DNA of 35,046 bases from Kiritimatiellia bacterium (GCA_017450695.1 JAFSTA010000043.1:1-35046); one strand, 5' to 3'; shown: positions 1 through 8,367, counted from the first letter of the stretch. Program-made: numbers and translations. Notes: generated from the letters alone by a model not told the origin.

Positions 1-2
1 AC

Positions 3-950
3 ACGCTGGACGGGAGCGAGCCGAACTCGCACTCGGCGAAGTACACGGCGCCGCTCCACGTGACGGGGAGCTGCACGGTGACGGCCTACGCCGCGGCCGC
101 GGACTACCTCAACTCGGCGGTGGCGTCGTTCGCCGTCGAGAAGGTGTGGGGGATCGGCGACGCGCTGGGCGCGCCCGACCACGGGTTCGCGACGGAGGGC
201 GACGGCGGCGCGGGCTGGACGCGCGTGGAGGACGCGTCCGCGCCGGGCGGCGAGGCGATGAGGTCGGGCGCGATCACCCACGACCAGGTCTCCGTCCTCT
301 CCACCACGGTCACGGGGCCGGGGACGCTGACGTTCTCGTGGCGCACCTCCTGCGAGGAGGACCCCGACGGCCTCTACCTGTGGGACCACGCGGAGCTGCT
401 GGTGGACGGGACGGTGGTCCTGCGCCTCGACGGCGTGACGGCGTGGCTGGACGAGGCCGTGGCGGTCGCGGGCGACGGGGAGCACGCGGTCGAGTGGCGG
501 TACGTGAAAGACGACGTGGAGAGCGCGGGGGACGACGCCGCGTGGGTGGCGGGCTACGGCTGGGCGAGCGCGTACACCGCGACGCGGACGACGGCGACGC
601 CCGTGCCCTACGCCTGGCTGCGCGGCCACGACCCGTGGCTGCCCGACGAGTACGGCGCCTACGAGTCGGCGGCGAAGTCGCGGGCGGCGAACCCCGCCTA
701 CACGGTGGAGGACGCGTACGTGGCGGGGCTGGACCCGAACGACCCGTCCGCCGAGTTCCTCGCGTTGATCGCGATGGAGGGCGGCGCGCCCCGCGTGACG
801 TGGACGCCCGACCTGAACACGAACGGCGTGGAGCGCGTCTATACCGTGCTGGGCAGGGAGAGCCTGACCGACGGACAGGAGTGGGCGCCGACGAACGCCA
901 CGCACCGCTTCTTCAAGGTGATCGTGGAGATGCCGCCTTCCGAGTTCTGA
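3..950 (+). CDS. Large surface/secreted protein, C-terminal part (5' end outside window)
   Basis: The frame is open from the first bases of the window, so this is the tail of a longer protein and the GTG at 60 is not its start. The first residues (TLDGSEPNSHSAKYTAPLHV and on) match the chitobiase/beta-hexosaminidase C-terminal domain (CHB_HEX_C), an immunoglobulin-like repeat common in large exported proteins. Next comes a roughly 150-residue beta-rich module of jelly-roll character (GTLTFSWRTSCEED, then LLVDGTVVLRLDG). The C-terminus has a module with VPYAWLRGHDP, YVAGLDPNDPSAEF and RFFKVIVEMP. Such tails recur in giant surface proteins of Kiritimatiellota and Lentisphaerota (recalled, not searched). 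No catalytic motif is visible. The substrate and anchoring mode are unknown. The very high GC and near-exclusive G/C third positions differ from the neighbours. Confidence 0.75.
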   Translation, partial: TLDGSEPNSHSAKYTAPLHVTGSCTVTAYAAAADYLNSAVASFAVEKVWGIGDALGAPDHGFATEGDGGAGWTRVEDASAPGGEAMRSGAITHDQVSVLSTTVTGPGTLTFSWRTSCEEDPDGLYLWDHAELLVDGTVVLRLDGVTAWLDEAVAVAGDGEHAVEWRYVKDDVESAGDDAAWVAGYGWASAYTATRTTATPVPYAWLRGHDPWLPDEYGAYESAAKSRAANPAYTVEDAYVAGLDPNDPSAEFLALIAMEGGAPRVTWTPDLNTNGVERVYTVLGRESLTDGQEWAPTNATHRFFKVIVEMPPSEF

Positions 951-1020
951 GTTCTGGGCGCTTCGCGCCAGCTGAGAGGCGGTAGGCACTACGCGCCTGC
1001 TGAGAAGAAGTCAGACAGGA

Positions 1021-1150
1021 TAATCGATAGCAATCGACTGCAATCGACGGCGATCGACGACAATCGATTGCGATCGACAGCTATCGACTGCAATCGACTA
1101 CCTAACCACCCAACTACCCAACCACCTAACTACCCAACTACCCAACCACC
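1021..1150. repeat. 10-bp-period ATCGA array followed by CCAACTACC-type repeat
   Basis: Positions 1021-1100 are eight consecutive decamers of the form NNATCGANNN (for example CAATCGACTG, CGATCGACAG) with no length variation. Positions 1101-1150 are a C/A-rich degenerate repeat built from CCAACTAC and CCAACCAC. A shorter copy of the same order (ATCGA decamers, then CCAACCACC) occurs at 17121-17168. Immediately upstream (956-980) is the GCGCTTCGCGCCAGCTGAG unit, which also recurs near 17062, 18972 and 19066. No gene is seen between 951 and 1161. Function unknown. Confidence 0.85.
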
Positions 1151-1161
1151 TCCGTTACTCG

Positions 1162-1758
1162 CTACCGGTCGAGTTTTTCGCGGCGGGCGAACTTGCGGAT
1201 TTCTTGTTCGTCGGTCCAGATGATTTCACCGGAGCGCAGATCCTTGAGAATCATCGTGAACTTGTAGTAGTGGTCAACGGTTCTTCCCAGCCGCGTCGTG
1301 ATGTCGGTCAGGGTGCCTGTCAGATACATTTGCGCCGCCAGCTGTTGGCCGGGGCGGATCGCTTTTTTCGGATCCGTCAGACCGAGCTGCGCCTGTTCGT
1401 CCATGATGGCGATGTCGGCACCGGTCGTGGAGCGATCGACGAAACGGAAGAGGCGCGAACGGATGAGGCGCGTCCGTACCGAGTCGGTGATGCTCTTCAT
1501 ATCGACGCTCATCGCCGTGCGGTTTTTCATCGGCTCGATGTCCAACACCGGTTTCTGTCCGGCGGTCGCGGCCACGACGGCGTCGTCCGCAATCAGGGAC
1601 TCGGCCATCTTCTCAACCGTGCGACGGATATCCTGCGCCTCCAGGCGCGAGGTGATCGGCCTGCGGTCGAGTTCGGATTCATAGACGCGCGGTCCGCCAC
1701 AGCCCGTGAGGATGACGAGGGATGTGAGGCAAAGGAAGCAAGTAACGGATGTTTTCAT
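1162..1758 (-). CDS. LpoB-like penicillin-binding protein activator lipoprotein
   Basis: This 198-residue lipoprotein has a signal peptide ending in the lipobox LTGC (Cys near residue 20), so it should be lipid-anchored, probably in the outer membrane. The body resembles the LpoB family: IRRTVEKMAESLIAD, then KPVLDIEPMKNRTAMSVD, a ...TRLIRSRLFRFVDR segment, GADIAIMDEQA, and a C-terminal GEIIWTDEQEIRK. In E. coli LpoB reaches through the periplasm to activate PBP1b in peptidoglycan synthesis. A similar role here is inference. An AGGAG ribosome site lies about 10 bases before the ATG. It is the last gene of a five-gene minus-strand cluster and sits 33 bases after a YcfL-like gene, the same pairing as ycfL-lpoB in enterobacteria. 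A generic CsgG-fold lipoprotein is the alternative. Confidence 0.8.
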   Translation of the reverse strand: MKTSVTCFLCLTSLVILTGCGGPRVYESELDRRPITSRLEAQDIRRTVEKMAESLIADDAVVAATAGQKPVLDIEPMKNRTAMSVDMKSITDSVRTRLIRSRLFRFVDRSTTGADIAIMDEQAQLGLTDPKKAIRPGQQLAAQMYLTGTLTDITTRLGRTVDHYYKFTMILKDLRSGEIIWTDEQEIRKFARREKLDR

Positions 1759-1791
1759 GTGGATGATTCTCCTGACGAGTGTGAAAGTGGA

Positions 1792-2205
1792 TTAATGAGA
1801 GGAATCCCATTCGCGGATGCGGATCCGGGAGGTGACGGCATTCGGGCTATTGGCGACGCCGGTCACGGTCACGGAGTCCAGCCCTTGGACAATCAACGGG
1901 CGGTAGGTGCGCGAATCGCCATCGATCTCCATGCCCTCGCTGTTGAACCACGCGATGCGGTACTGCAGGTGGATCTCCTTCTGAACCTGCGAGGCGAGCT
2001 GGAAGTTGACGCGGTTCATGCCGGATGCCACCTTGTCGTAGGTGACGGCGGTGACGGCAATCCGGTTCCTCAGGGTGGTGTTGCCCTCGAAAAGGACGGA
2101 TTCGCCCGTGTTGTGGTTCAACACAGCGGATGTCCCCGCCGTGGAGTAACACCCGACGAATTGCGACATCGCCAACAGGCAAGCGGCTAAAGCGAACAGT
2201 TTCAT
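1792..2205 (-). CDS. YcfL-like (DUF1425) lipoprotein
   Basis: This 137-residue protein has a short signal peptide and a probable lipobox FVGC, with Cys near residue 19. The body has the features of the YcfL/DUF1425 family: a beta-sandwich-like sequence with NRVNFQLASQVQKEIHLQYRIAWFNSEGMEID and a C-terminal DSVTVTGVANSPNA. An AAAGGAG ribosome site lies about 6 bases before the ATG. The family is commonly next to lpoB, and here the LpoB-like gene follows directly. The molecular role of YcfL is not established. An accessory role in the envelope or in the LpoB system is inferred from context only. Confidence 0.75.
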   Translation of the reverse strand: MKLFALAACLLAMSQFVGCYSTAGTSAVLNHNTGESVLFEGNTTLRNRIAVTAVTYDKVASGMNRVNFQLASQVQKEIHLQYRIAWFNSEGMEIDGDSRTYRPLIVQGLDSVTVTGVANSPNAVTSRIRIREWDSSH

Positions 2206-2232
2206 ATCAGTCTCCTTTCTGGTGCGAATGGG

Positions 2233-3537
2233 TTAGTGCTTCGGGGCGGTCGGTACCGGCACGGGGACGGGCGTCACGGGTTGCACAACCGTATCCGTGA
2301 CCGGCTGCACGACATTGGATGACGAAGACGAGAAGGATTTGATGGAGGAATCCGGTGCCCAGGTCACCCGCTGCCACGCCTCGGTGTTGAAGTTCACGCG
2401 GCAACCGCGCCGGAAGGCCGCCTCGGCGTAGGCGAGGGCGACTTCGGCGCGCAACTGTTCTTTGTTGCGATAATGGCGGAATCCCTCCTCGGACATCTCC
2501 AGCGCAACGTTGAACACGGCACCGTCCGCGATATTGACGGCTTGGACCCAAGGCTTCATCCACTGCCTGCTCACGCGAAGCTGGTGGAGTCCGGGGCGGA
2601 CGCGGAATGTGCCGCCGGAAGAACCGACGGCCGCGCCATCAACCTCCACGGTGATGCCGCCCGCGATGACGCGGAGCTCGTCCTTGACGGGCTTTGACGC
2701 GTCAACCGTTACCTCCAGCGGGGTGAAAATCGAGTCCAGCGTGGTGGTGACGGTGAACGAGGCCAACGTGCCCGGATCCTTTACCGGCGCGCGCCAACGG
2801 GGGCTGCTCTCCGCCAGGTCCGTTCCGGTGTCTTGCACCCACATGTCGATGAGGTCATCGTAGAGATTCAGCGGGTCGTCATCGTTTCCCTTCGGGACGG
2901 GGCGCTTGTTCGTCCAGTTCTTCCCATAGACGCTGCCGCCGGTTGTCGCGTCCAGCACTTTCGTCGTCATGCGCAACGTATAGATCGTGACGGGACGGTC
3001 GCCCGCCGTCCGGCTCATTTGCGACGCGCCGATGATCGAGGCGGTGAGAATGTAGTCCGCGCCGATCATCTGGGCGACGCGCGTGACGCTGCCGCCGGAG
3101 AAGAGTCCATCCACCAGCTTGGCCTTTTCCTCGGCGATCGTAACCTTCTGCCGGTTGAACGCCGCGCCGATTTCGGCGGCGTCCAAAACAACGAAGTTCA
3201 GTCCGGAGACTTCCGCCGCAAGGCGGTCGCGGATTCCGTCCACCTGATCGTCCATGCCTTTCGTCTTCGTGTGGTTCTTTACGAAAATCGCCATCACGGG
3301 TGTTTTTGCCGCCGGGGGCGGGGCAAGCACGGCGCGCTTCATCACGTCCCCCTCGATCTTCACCACGTCCAGTTCCGGATGCATCGCGGCGACGCGGTTC
3401 TTAAACTTCTGCAGCTGCTCCGAGGTTTTCGGATCCAGCTTTTCCGTTTCGGTCACCGTTTGGATCTCGGTGGTTTGTGCGCGGACCGTCAGGCACAAGA
3501 TGGTGGTTCCCAGTAAAACAGAGAGTCTCGTTTTCAT
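2233..3537 (-). CDS. Exported protein with CsgG/LpoB-like N-terminal half and PEGA-like C-terminal half
   Basis: This 434-residue protein starts with a signal peptide (MKTRLSVLLGTTILCLTVRAQ) without a clear lipobox. Residues about 75-230 resemble the nucleotide-binding-like fold of the CsgG/LpoB group: VMAIFVKNHTK, VVLDAAEIGAAFN, VAQMIGADYILTASIIGAS and TTKVLDATTGGSVYGKNW. Residues about 290-350 resemble a PEGA-type beta domain (VEVDGAAVGSSGGTFRVRPGLHQLRVSR), usually found in surface or cell-wall-associated proteins. The tail is a low-complexity VQPVTPVPVPVPTAP stretch. AAAGGAA lies before the start codon. Its place beside LpoB-like and YcfL-like lipoproteins suggests an envelope complex, but its function is not known. 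Confidence 0.65.
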   Translation of the reverse strand: MKTRLSVLLGTTILCLTVRAQTTEIQTVTETEKLDPKTSEQLQKFKNRVAAMHPELDVVKIEGDVMKRAVLAPPPAAKTPVMAIFVKNHTKTKGMDDQVDGIRDRLAAEVSGLNFVVLDAAEIGAAFNRQKVTIAEEKAKLVDGLFSGGSVTRVAQMIGADYILTASIIGASQMSRTAGDRPVTIYTLRMTTKVLDATTGGSVYGKNWTNKRPVPKGNDDDPLNLYDDLIDMWVQDTGTDLAESSPRWRAPVKDPGTLASFTVTTTLDSIFTPLEVTVDASKPVKDELRVIAGGITVEVDGAAVGSSGGTFRVRPGLHQLRVSRQWMKPWVQAVNIADGAVFNVALEMSEEGFRHYRNKEQLRAEVALAYAEAAFRRGCRVNFNTEAWQRVTWAPDSSIKSFSSSSSNVVQPVTDTVVQPVTPVPVPVPTAPKH

Positions 3538-3558
3538 GGTTTTCCTTTCGGGTGGTGT

Positions 3559-4209
3559 TTAGAAATAGCAGTTGAAAATCGGCATGAAAGGCACGTCCGA
3601 GTTGCTGATGATGTTCACCAGCCCGATCTGGACGCCCCGCATCCGTTGCGCGGTGTTGATGACGCCGATCTGAACCCCCTGGACGTCAAACGCGCCGTTG
3701 AAGGCGCCGATCTGCAGGGAGTCGCCCGAACCGATCCAGTTCGCCGCGCCGATCTGCCATCCTTTGAAATCCCCGCCGAGGTAGTTCACCGCGCCGGTGT
3801 GGAGTCCCATACCGTCCCCGTACGCCACGTTGATCACATCCGCGAGCCAGCCGTTCGCATGATTCTCCGAAACCCCGACGAGACCCAGGTCCAGCCCGTC
3901 GAAATTGCAGCAGGTTCCGTACAGGATGGAGAGGCGAAGACCGCCGATGTCGTAGTCCGCAGCGGGGAACTGGACGGGCGTGACAAGGCTGAACTGGACG
4001 GGCCAGAAGCCGATGCCGCACCGGTTGTCTCGATCCAGCTGCACCCGTGCTTGCGGCATCGCCTCTTGCGCGCCTTTCGGCATGACGCCTGTTCCCGAAT
4101 TATAGACGGGGCGCACCCCCGGCCTCACTTCGCGCACGGTGGCCGTGGCGGCCATACCCGTGGCTGCGGCGAGCGACAGCATACAACAGATCACGTGCAG
4201 TTTCTTCAT
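3559..4209 (-). CDS. Exported protein with LA_2272-type surface repeats
   Basis: This 216-residue protein has a clear signal peptide (MKKLHVICCMLSLAAATGMAA). Its second half has short repeats with the core G-x-Q-I-G-x-x-N: FKGWQIGAANWIG, DSLQIGAFNGAF, VQGVQIGVINTAQ and RGVQIGLVNIIS, ending in PFMPIFNCYF. This pattern matches the surface repeat family described from Leptospira LA_2272, which is also frequent in Bacteroidota and PVC genomes (from memory). Such repeats are expected to form a regular beta structure, perhaps outer-membrane associated. A GGAG site precedes the start. It lies 21 bases upstream of the CsgG-like gene, so co-transcription is likely. Automated tools often label these proteins PHA synthase; nothing here supports that. 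Confidence 0.7.
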   Translation of the reverse strand: MKKLHVICCMLSLAAATGMAATATVREVRPGVRPVYNSGTGVMPKGAQEAMPQARVQLDRDNRCGIGFWPVQFSLVTPVQFPAADYDIGGLRLSILYGTCCNFDGLDLGLVGVSENHANGWLADVINVAYGDGMGLHTGAVNYLGGDFKGWQIGAANWIGSGDSLQIGAFNGAFDVQGVQIGVINTAQRMRGVQIGLVNIISNSDVPFMPIFNCYF

Positions 4210-4221
4210 TTCACCTTCTCC

Positions 4222-5211
4222 TTACTTTCCGGTCTGGAACTCCACTTCCAGAACCTGTTCGTCTTTCCTGAAGTCCTCGCGACCGATCGTGAAGCGAGGT
4301 TTCCCGATTCCAAAAAGCGTCGCGTTCTTGTCATGCGCCAGCGTCGCGATGTTTTCGCGCACCCACTGGCGGGTCAATTCGTACTGCTGCGGGTTCACCT
4401 TCACGACGAGCCTCCCGTGCGCCGTTTCGGGATCGTACACGAATTCGAGCAGTTCGACCGCCATCACCTGCGCGCGCCCTTCCACCTTGCCGTCCTTGAT
4501 GGCGTATTGCGGAAACTCGATCCGCAGGGAGGCGAGATTCTTGGTAGAGGTCGCCGCCGCGTAATCGGCGCGAACCGCTTCGCGCAAGTCTGACTGGATG
4601 CGGCGTGAGAGCGTCAGGTCGGCCGCCGCCGAATCGGAGATGGCGAGGACGAAACGGTATGAGAACCCGTCTCCGCCCTCCCGCTCGAAAAGTTCGATGG
4701 TGTAGGGGACGGCTGGACGGGGCGGCGTGACGGATTGGGGAACCGTGTTGGTGCTGCCGGGCGCGACAACATACACGGGGGCCGCGATGGGCTGCGGAGG
4801 GATAAATTTGGCGGCGTCTCTCAGAATCCGCTGGCGCAACGCCTCCACGCTGCGGTTGTACCGGCTGTGGATATCCTGCATATCAGGACGGTAGAAAAGC
4901 CCTTCCGTCTCGACATACTCGATCGAGAAAGACGGTCCCGAATGCCTCACATCGACAACGATTCGCCAGGAATGCGCGGCGAGCGTGCAACGCACCACAT
5001 CCGGCGCGGTGATAGAGGTCGTCCAGCGGCGCGCATGGGCGGAACGCTGGATCAACGCCGTGATATCCGATCCTTGGGGTAGGGGAACGGCGACGTTTTG
5101 AATGACGACAACCGGTTTGTGTACAACAATTCCGAACATGGAACACCCCGTCAGCATCGCGCAGCACAAACACGCGAACACCCAAGTCAGCCTTATCCGT
5201 TTCTTGCCCAT
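4222..5211 (-). CDS. Lipoprotein, first gene of the LpoB-like cluster
   Basis: From the ATG at 5211 this is a 329-residue lipoprotein: signal MGKKRIRLTWVFACLCCAML and lipobox LTGC. The first half has the pattern of a widespread family of small lipoproteins: WTTSITAPDVVRCTL, WRIVVDVRHSGPSFSIEYVE and DIHSRYNRSVEALRQRI. The second half (ELFEREGGDGFSYRFVLAI onward) is not recognised and may be a second related alpha/beta domain. Start choice is uncertain. The mRNA has GGAGG at 5254-5258, close to an in-frame TTG at 5250, which would add 13 charged residues. The ATG gives the better signal peptide but has only a weak ribosome site. Twelve bases separate the gene from the next. Function unknown. 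Confidence 0.65.
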   Translation of the reverse strand: MGKKRIRLTWVFACLCCAMLTGCSMFGIVVHKPVVVIQNVAVPLPQGSDITALIQRSAHARRWTTSITAPDVVRCTLAAHSWRIVVDVRHSGPSFSIEYVETEGLFYRPDMQDIHSRYNRSVEALRQRILRDAAKFIPPQPIAAPVYVVAPGSTNTVPQSVTPPRPAVPYTIELFEREGGDGFSYRFVLAISDSAAADLTLSRRIQSDLREAVRADYAAATSTKNLASLRIEFPQYAIKDGKVEGRAQVMAVELLEFVYDPETAHGRLVVKVNPQQYELTRQWVRENIATLAHDKNATLFGIGKPRFTIGREDFRKDEQVLEVEFQTGK

Positions 5212-5275
5212 AAGTCCGTTATCCCGTTCTCGATCAACCCCGCGTTCCAAACGCCTCCAAAATCATAAAAAAAGC

Positions 5276-5304
5276 ATTTTACCACAGAAAAAACCGATGT
5301 ACAA
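5276..5304 (-). promoter_or_regulatory. Sigma-70-type promoter for the five-gene lipoprotein cluster
   Basis: On the minus strand, TTGTAC (5304-5299) and TAAAAT (5281-5276) are separated by exactly 17 bases. The predicted transcript starts near 5269, about 58 bases upstream of the ATG at 5211. Confidence 0.6.
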
Positions 5305-5400
5305 GACCGTTGTTTCCACGAGAAAATGGCACCTCAGTTCTTGCCTTGCCTCTCAGTTCCGAGTTCTTCTGCGCGAGACGTTCGGGGGAGCGGCACACCT

Positions 5401-5488
5401 GCGGCTATGCCGCTCAATGGGCCTTCGGCCCTAAGTGACCTAGCCCCGCAAGGGCTACGCCATTCGGGGAAGCGACACTCTTGTCGCT
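5401..5488. repeat. Array of four small hairpins
   Basis: Four short palindromes follow each other: GCGGC-tat-GCCGC, GGGCC-ttc-GGCCC, TAGCCC-cgcaa-GGGCTA and GCGACA-ctct-TGTCGC. TAAGTG-like linkers occur as in the arrays near 17001 and 19005. The array lies upstream of, and divergent from, the lipoprotein cluster. No gene is seen in 5305-5911. Confidence 0.7.
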
Positions 5489-5759
5489 TTTCTGGAATAA
5501 ACCGCAATGCTCGAAATAACCACGGAACACACGGAACTCACGGAATATGCCGATGCGGGCGCTACGCGCGACCACGAAAGCTCTAGGCAGGAAGGTGCCG
5601 CTTGGGGGCACGGAGAATGGGGTGGGGCGCGCCGTGGTGCTTTTCATCTGCGTGAAGATGAGGAAACGGCGGACAAGCGACATACAGGGCGGTTGAATCT
5701 CTTTGATCTCGTTTGCTCCACACTCAACCGCGAAGCGACAGGAGTGTCGCTTCCCCGAA
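5463..5759. mobile_element. Possible 297-bp MITE-like element with 27-bp inverted ends
   Basis: The left end (5463-5489) begins TTCGGGGAAGCGACACTC. The right end (5733-5759) is its reverse complement with a single mismatch over 27 bases. Each end is itself a hairpin (GCGACA...TGTCGC). The interior has no credible gene and contains one arm of the CACGGA repeat (about 5520-5548: CCACGGAACACACGGAACTC). No target duplication could be recognised in the flanks, so mobility is inference. Confidence 0.45.
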
Positions 5760-5911
5760 AGTCCCGGTTCAGGGGGGCAAGCCAGTTGAACCGGATATTC
5801 TGGATACGCAATGCGGACGCGACGAGGCGCATCCCTGTGCCGCTACCCGCCATCCGCTACTAGCTACCTTCTACCCCGCTTCTCCGCTGGCGCGTCCGGG
5901 ACAGAAAGCGT

Positions 5912-5940
5912 TTGAGGAGCGGGGTGGATTGTGGTAGAAT
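5912..5940 (+). promoter_or_regulatory. Sigma-70-type promoter for the GH2 gene
   Basis: TTGAGG (5912-5917) and TAGAAT (5935-5940) are 17 bases apart. The start codon at 5969 and its GGAGG site (5957-5961) lie directly downstream. Confidence 0.55.
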
Positions 5941-5968
5941 GCCGGGCGTTTTATGTGGAGGTTTTGTC

Positions 5969-8317
5969 ATGAAAAAAATTGGTGCAGTCTGGTTCGGGAT
6001 TCTTTCCGTTGCGGTTTCCGCGTCCGCCTTGTCGCTGGACGGAACGTGGTCGCTCTCCTATTGGAAACAGCCGGATGACGGCGCGGTGCGTTCCGTTCCC
6101 GTAACCGTTCCCTTCGAGACGATTTCCGCGCAGGTTCCCGGCGTGGCGGAACTCTCGCTCCAGCTCGCGGGGAAGGCTCCCGACCCGATGATCGGCACGA
6201 ACGTCTATCTCTTTCGCGAGTACGAAGGGTATCAGTGGCTTTATACGAAAACCTTCACCGCGCCGCTTCTCGCGAAGGGGCAGCGGGCGGATTTGGTTTT
6301 CGAGGGAATCGACACGCTGGCCGATATTTTCCTGAACGGCGTGAAGATCGGCGAGACGGATACTATGTTGATCGCGCACTCGTTTGATGTCACGAAGAGT
6401 CTGAAAGCGGGTGCGGAGAACACGTTGCAGGTACTGATTCGTTCCATCGTAATCGAGAGCCAGTACCAGACGATTGGCGAATTGGGATACAGCATGGCGG
6501 GGGGAGCGGACGGCGAACCCTTCCGCAAGGCGGGTTCGATGTACGGCTGGGATATCCATCCCAGGCTGGCCTGCGCGGGAATCTGGCGTCCCGTCTCGCT
6601 GGAGATCCGGAATGCGGAGCGGATTGATCAGCCTGCCTGGATCGTCCGCGACCTCGACCGGAAAAACCGTTCGGCGTTCCTCTTGGTTGGATGCCGTGTG
6701 CAGGCACCGTTCTCCAGGCTGGATCGCGGCAAGGTTCGCGTCTCGCTCTCGCGCAACGGGAAGGTCGCGGCTTCGGCGGAGCAGGTTTTCCGCCACTATC
6801 TCACGCGGGTCGGTCTCTCGATTCAGAATGCCGATCTGTGGTGGCCCCGCGGCTTCGGCGAACCCGCGCTCTACGACGGCACGATCGAATTGCTGGACGA
6901 GTCCGGAAAGGTGTTGGCGACGGACAGCCGCAAGATCGGAATCCGTACGGTGGAACTGGAGCGCGACGACTGCTACAGCTCCGAACGTCCCGGACAGTTT
7001 CTCTTCCGCGTGAACGGGGAGCCGGTCTTCATTCGCGGAACGAACTGGGTTCCGCTCGATGCCTTCCATTCTCGCGACATGGAACACATGTTGCCGACGC
7101 TTGACCTGATCCGGGAGGCGAACTGCAATCTGGTTCGCGTGTGGGGCGGCGGGGTCTATGAGCCGGAAGTCTTCTTCGACTACTGCGACGCGAACGGGAT
7201 TCTCGTCTGGCAGGATTTCTGCACGGGGTGCAGCGTCTTCCCGCAGAACGACCGGTATGCCGAGCAGACCCGCGAGGACGTTCTCCGTGTGGTTCTCCGT
7301 CTCCGCAACCATGCCTCCCTCGCGCTTTGGTCCGGCAACAACGAGAACGACAACGCGTTCCACTGGCAGCTGGGGCGGCTCGCCCGCGACCCGAACCAAG
7401 ACCGGAACAGCCGCCGCACGATTCCGGAGGTACTCTACGAGTTTGACGTGACGCGTCCTTACCTGCCCAGTTCGCCCTACGAGAGTCCCGCCTACCGTGC
7501 GGGACAGGCGAGAATGCCGGAAGACCACCTGTGGGGGCCGCGCGGGTATTACAAGACGTCGTTCTATACCAACAGCGCCGCCTGGTTCGTCAGCGAGATC
7601 GGATACCACGGCGCTCCCAACCGCGCCTCGCTGGAGCGGATGATGACGCCGTCCTGCGTCTATCCGTGGACGAATCCCGAAAAGAAGTGGGACTGCTGGA
7701 ATCCCGAATGGCAGTGCAAGGCGACAATGGCGTTCACGGAAGGCCCCTGCGGCAACCGGAACAACCTGATGCTGAACCAGGTCAAGCTGATGTTCGGTTC
7801 CGTCTCGTCCGATCTGGACACCTTTATCGCGCAGTCGCAACTGGTGCAGGCGGAGGCGATGAAGACATTTGTCGAACTGTTCCGTTCCCGCAAGTTCGCC
7901 CGCAGCAACGGGATCGTCTGGTGGAATATGCGGGACGCCTGGCCGATTGTCTCCGATGCCGTTGTCGATTACTACGGCGGGAAGAAACGCGCCTTCCACG
8001 AGATCAAGAACGTGCAGTACAATCAGCTCGTGATGATCAACGACGACCGTCAGGTGATTGCGGTCAACGATACCCTTCATCCGGTGAAAGGTCACGCCAA
8101 GGTGACCGACATCGAGAGCGGAAAAACCTTGCTGGATCTCGACTACGAGGTCGCGGCGAATGCCACCGCGAAGATCGGGATTGTCGCGTTCGACGGGCAG
8201 GGCGTCTGCCGCATCGACTACACCGCCGACGGCGAAACGCACGTCAACCACTTCCTTTACGGATCGCCGGTCTTCGACTACGCGAAAGTTGCCGCCTGGC
8301 TGGAAAAGGCGCGGTAG
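5969..8317 (+). CDS. Secreted GH2 beta-mannosidase-like glycoside hydrolase
   Basis: This 782-residue protein has a signal peptide (MKKIGAVWFGILSVAVSASA). The GH2 architecture is clear: an N-terminal sugar-binding jelly roll (SLDGTWSLSYW onward), an Ig-like domain, and a TIM barrel from about residue 350 (NGEPVFIRGTNWVPLDAF, then NLVRVWGGGVYEP). The acid/base is predicted as E459 in LWSGNNEN and the nucleophile as E543 in VSEIGYHG. WGGGVYE and QDFCTGC fit the beta-mannosidase branch rather than LacZ, so hydrolysis of terminal beta-mannosides in the periplasm or outside the cell is likely. I chose the ATG at 5969 for its GGAGG site and signal peptide. Its own promoter (5912-5940) and flanking repeats suggest a single-gene unit. 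The exact substrate cannot be read from sequence. Confidence 0.88.
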   Translation: MKKIGAVWFGILSVAVSASALSLDGTWSLSYWKQPDDGAVRSVPVTVPFETISAQVPGVAELSLQLAGKAPDPMIGTNVYLFREYEGYQWLYTKTFTAPLLAKGQRADLVFEGIDTLADIFLNGVKIGETDTMLIAHSFDVTKSLKAGAENTLQVLIRSIVIESQYQTIGELGYSMAGGADGEPFRKAGSMYGWDIHPRLACAGIWRPVSLEIRNAERIDQPAWIVRDLDRKNRSAFLLVGCRVQAPFSRLDRGKVRVSLSRNGKVAASAEQVFRHYLTRVGLSIQNADLWWPRGFGEPALYDGTIELLDESGKVLATDSRKIGIRTVELERDDCYSSERPGQFLFRVNGEPVFIRGTNWVPLDAFHSRDMEHMLPTLDLIREANCNLVRVWGGGVYEPEVFFDYCDANGILVWQDFCTGCSVFPQNDRYAEQTREDVLRVVLRLRNHASLALWSGNNENDNAFHWQLGRLARDPNQDRNSRRTIPEVLYEFDVTRPYLPSSPYESPAYRAGQARMPEDHLWGPRGYYKTSFYTNSAAWFVSEIGYHGAPNRASLERMMTPSCVYPWTNPEKKWDCWNPEWQCKATMAFTEGPCGNRNNLMLNQVKLMFGSVSSDLDTFIAQSQLVQAEAMKTFVELFRSRKFARSNGIVWWNMRDAWPIVSDAVVDYYGGKKRAFHEIKNVQYNQLVMINDDRQVIAVNDTLHPVKGHAKVTDIESGKTLLDLDYEVAANATAKIGIVAFDGQGVCRIDYTADGETHVNHFLYGSPVFDYAKVAAWLEKAR

Positions 8318-8367
8318 GCGGCTGGCGGATGACCCCGAGGTGCGCGGCAAGTATGCCGCGTCCGCTG

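Noticed and set aside
146-985. Long Arg/Gly-rich reading frame overlapping the first gene
   Set aside because: It is a shadow frame in very GC-rich DNA; the other frame carries clear CHB_HEX_C and surface-protein motifs.
1021-1100. ATCGA array considered as an origin (DnaA boxes or iterons)
   Set aside because: Units do not match DnaA boxes, no replication gene is nearby, and a short relative lies 16 kb away.
3559-4209. Possible annotation as polyhydroxyalkanoate synthase
   Set aside because: The protein is a short exported repeat protein with no lipase-box Cys or alpha/beta hydrolase features.
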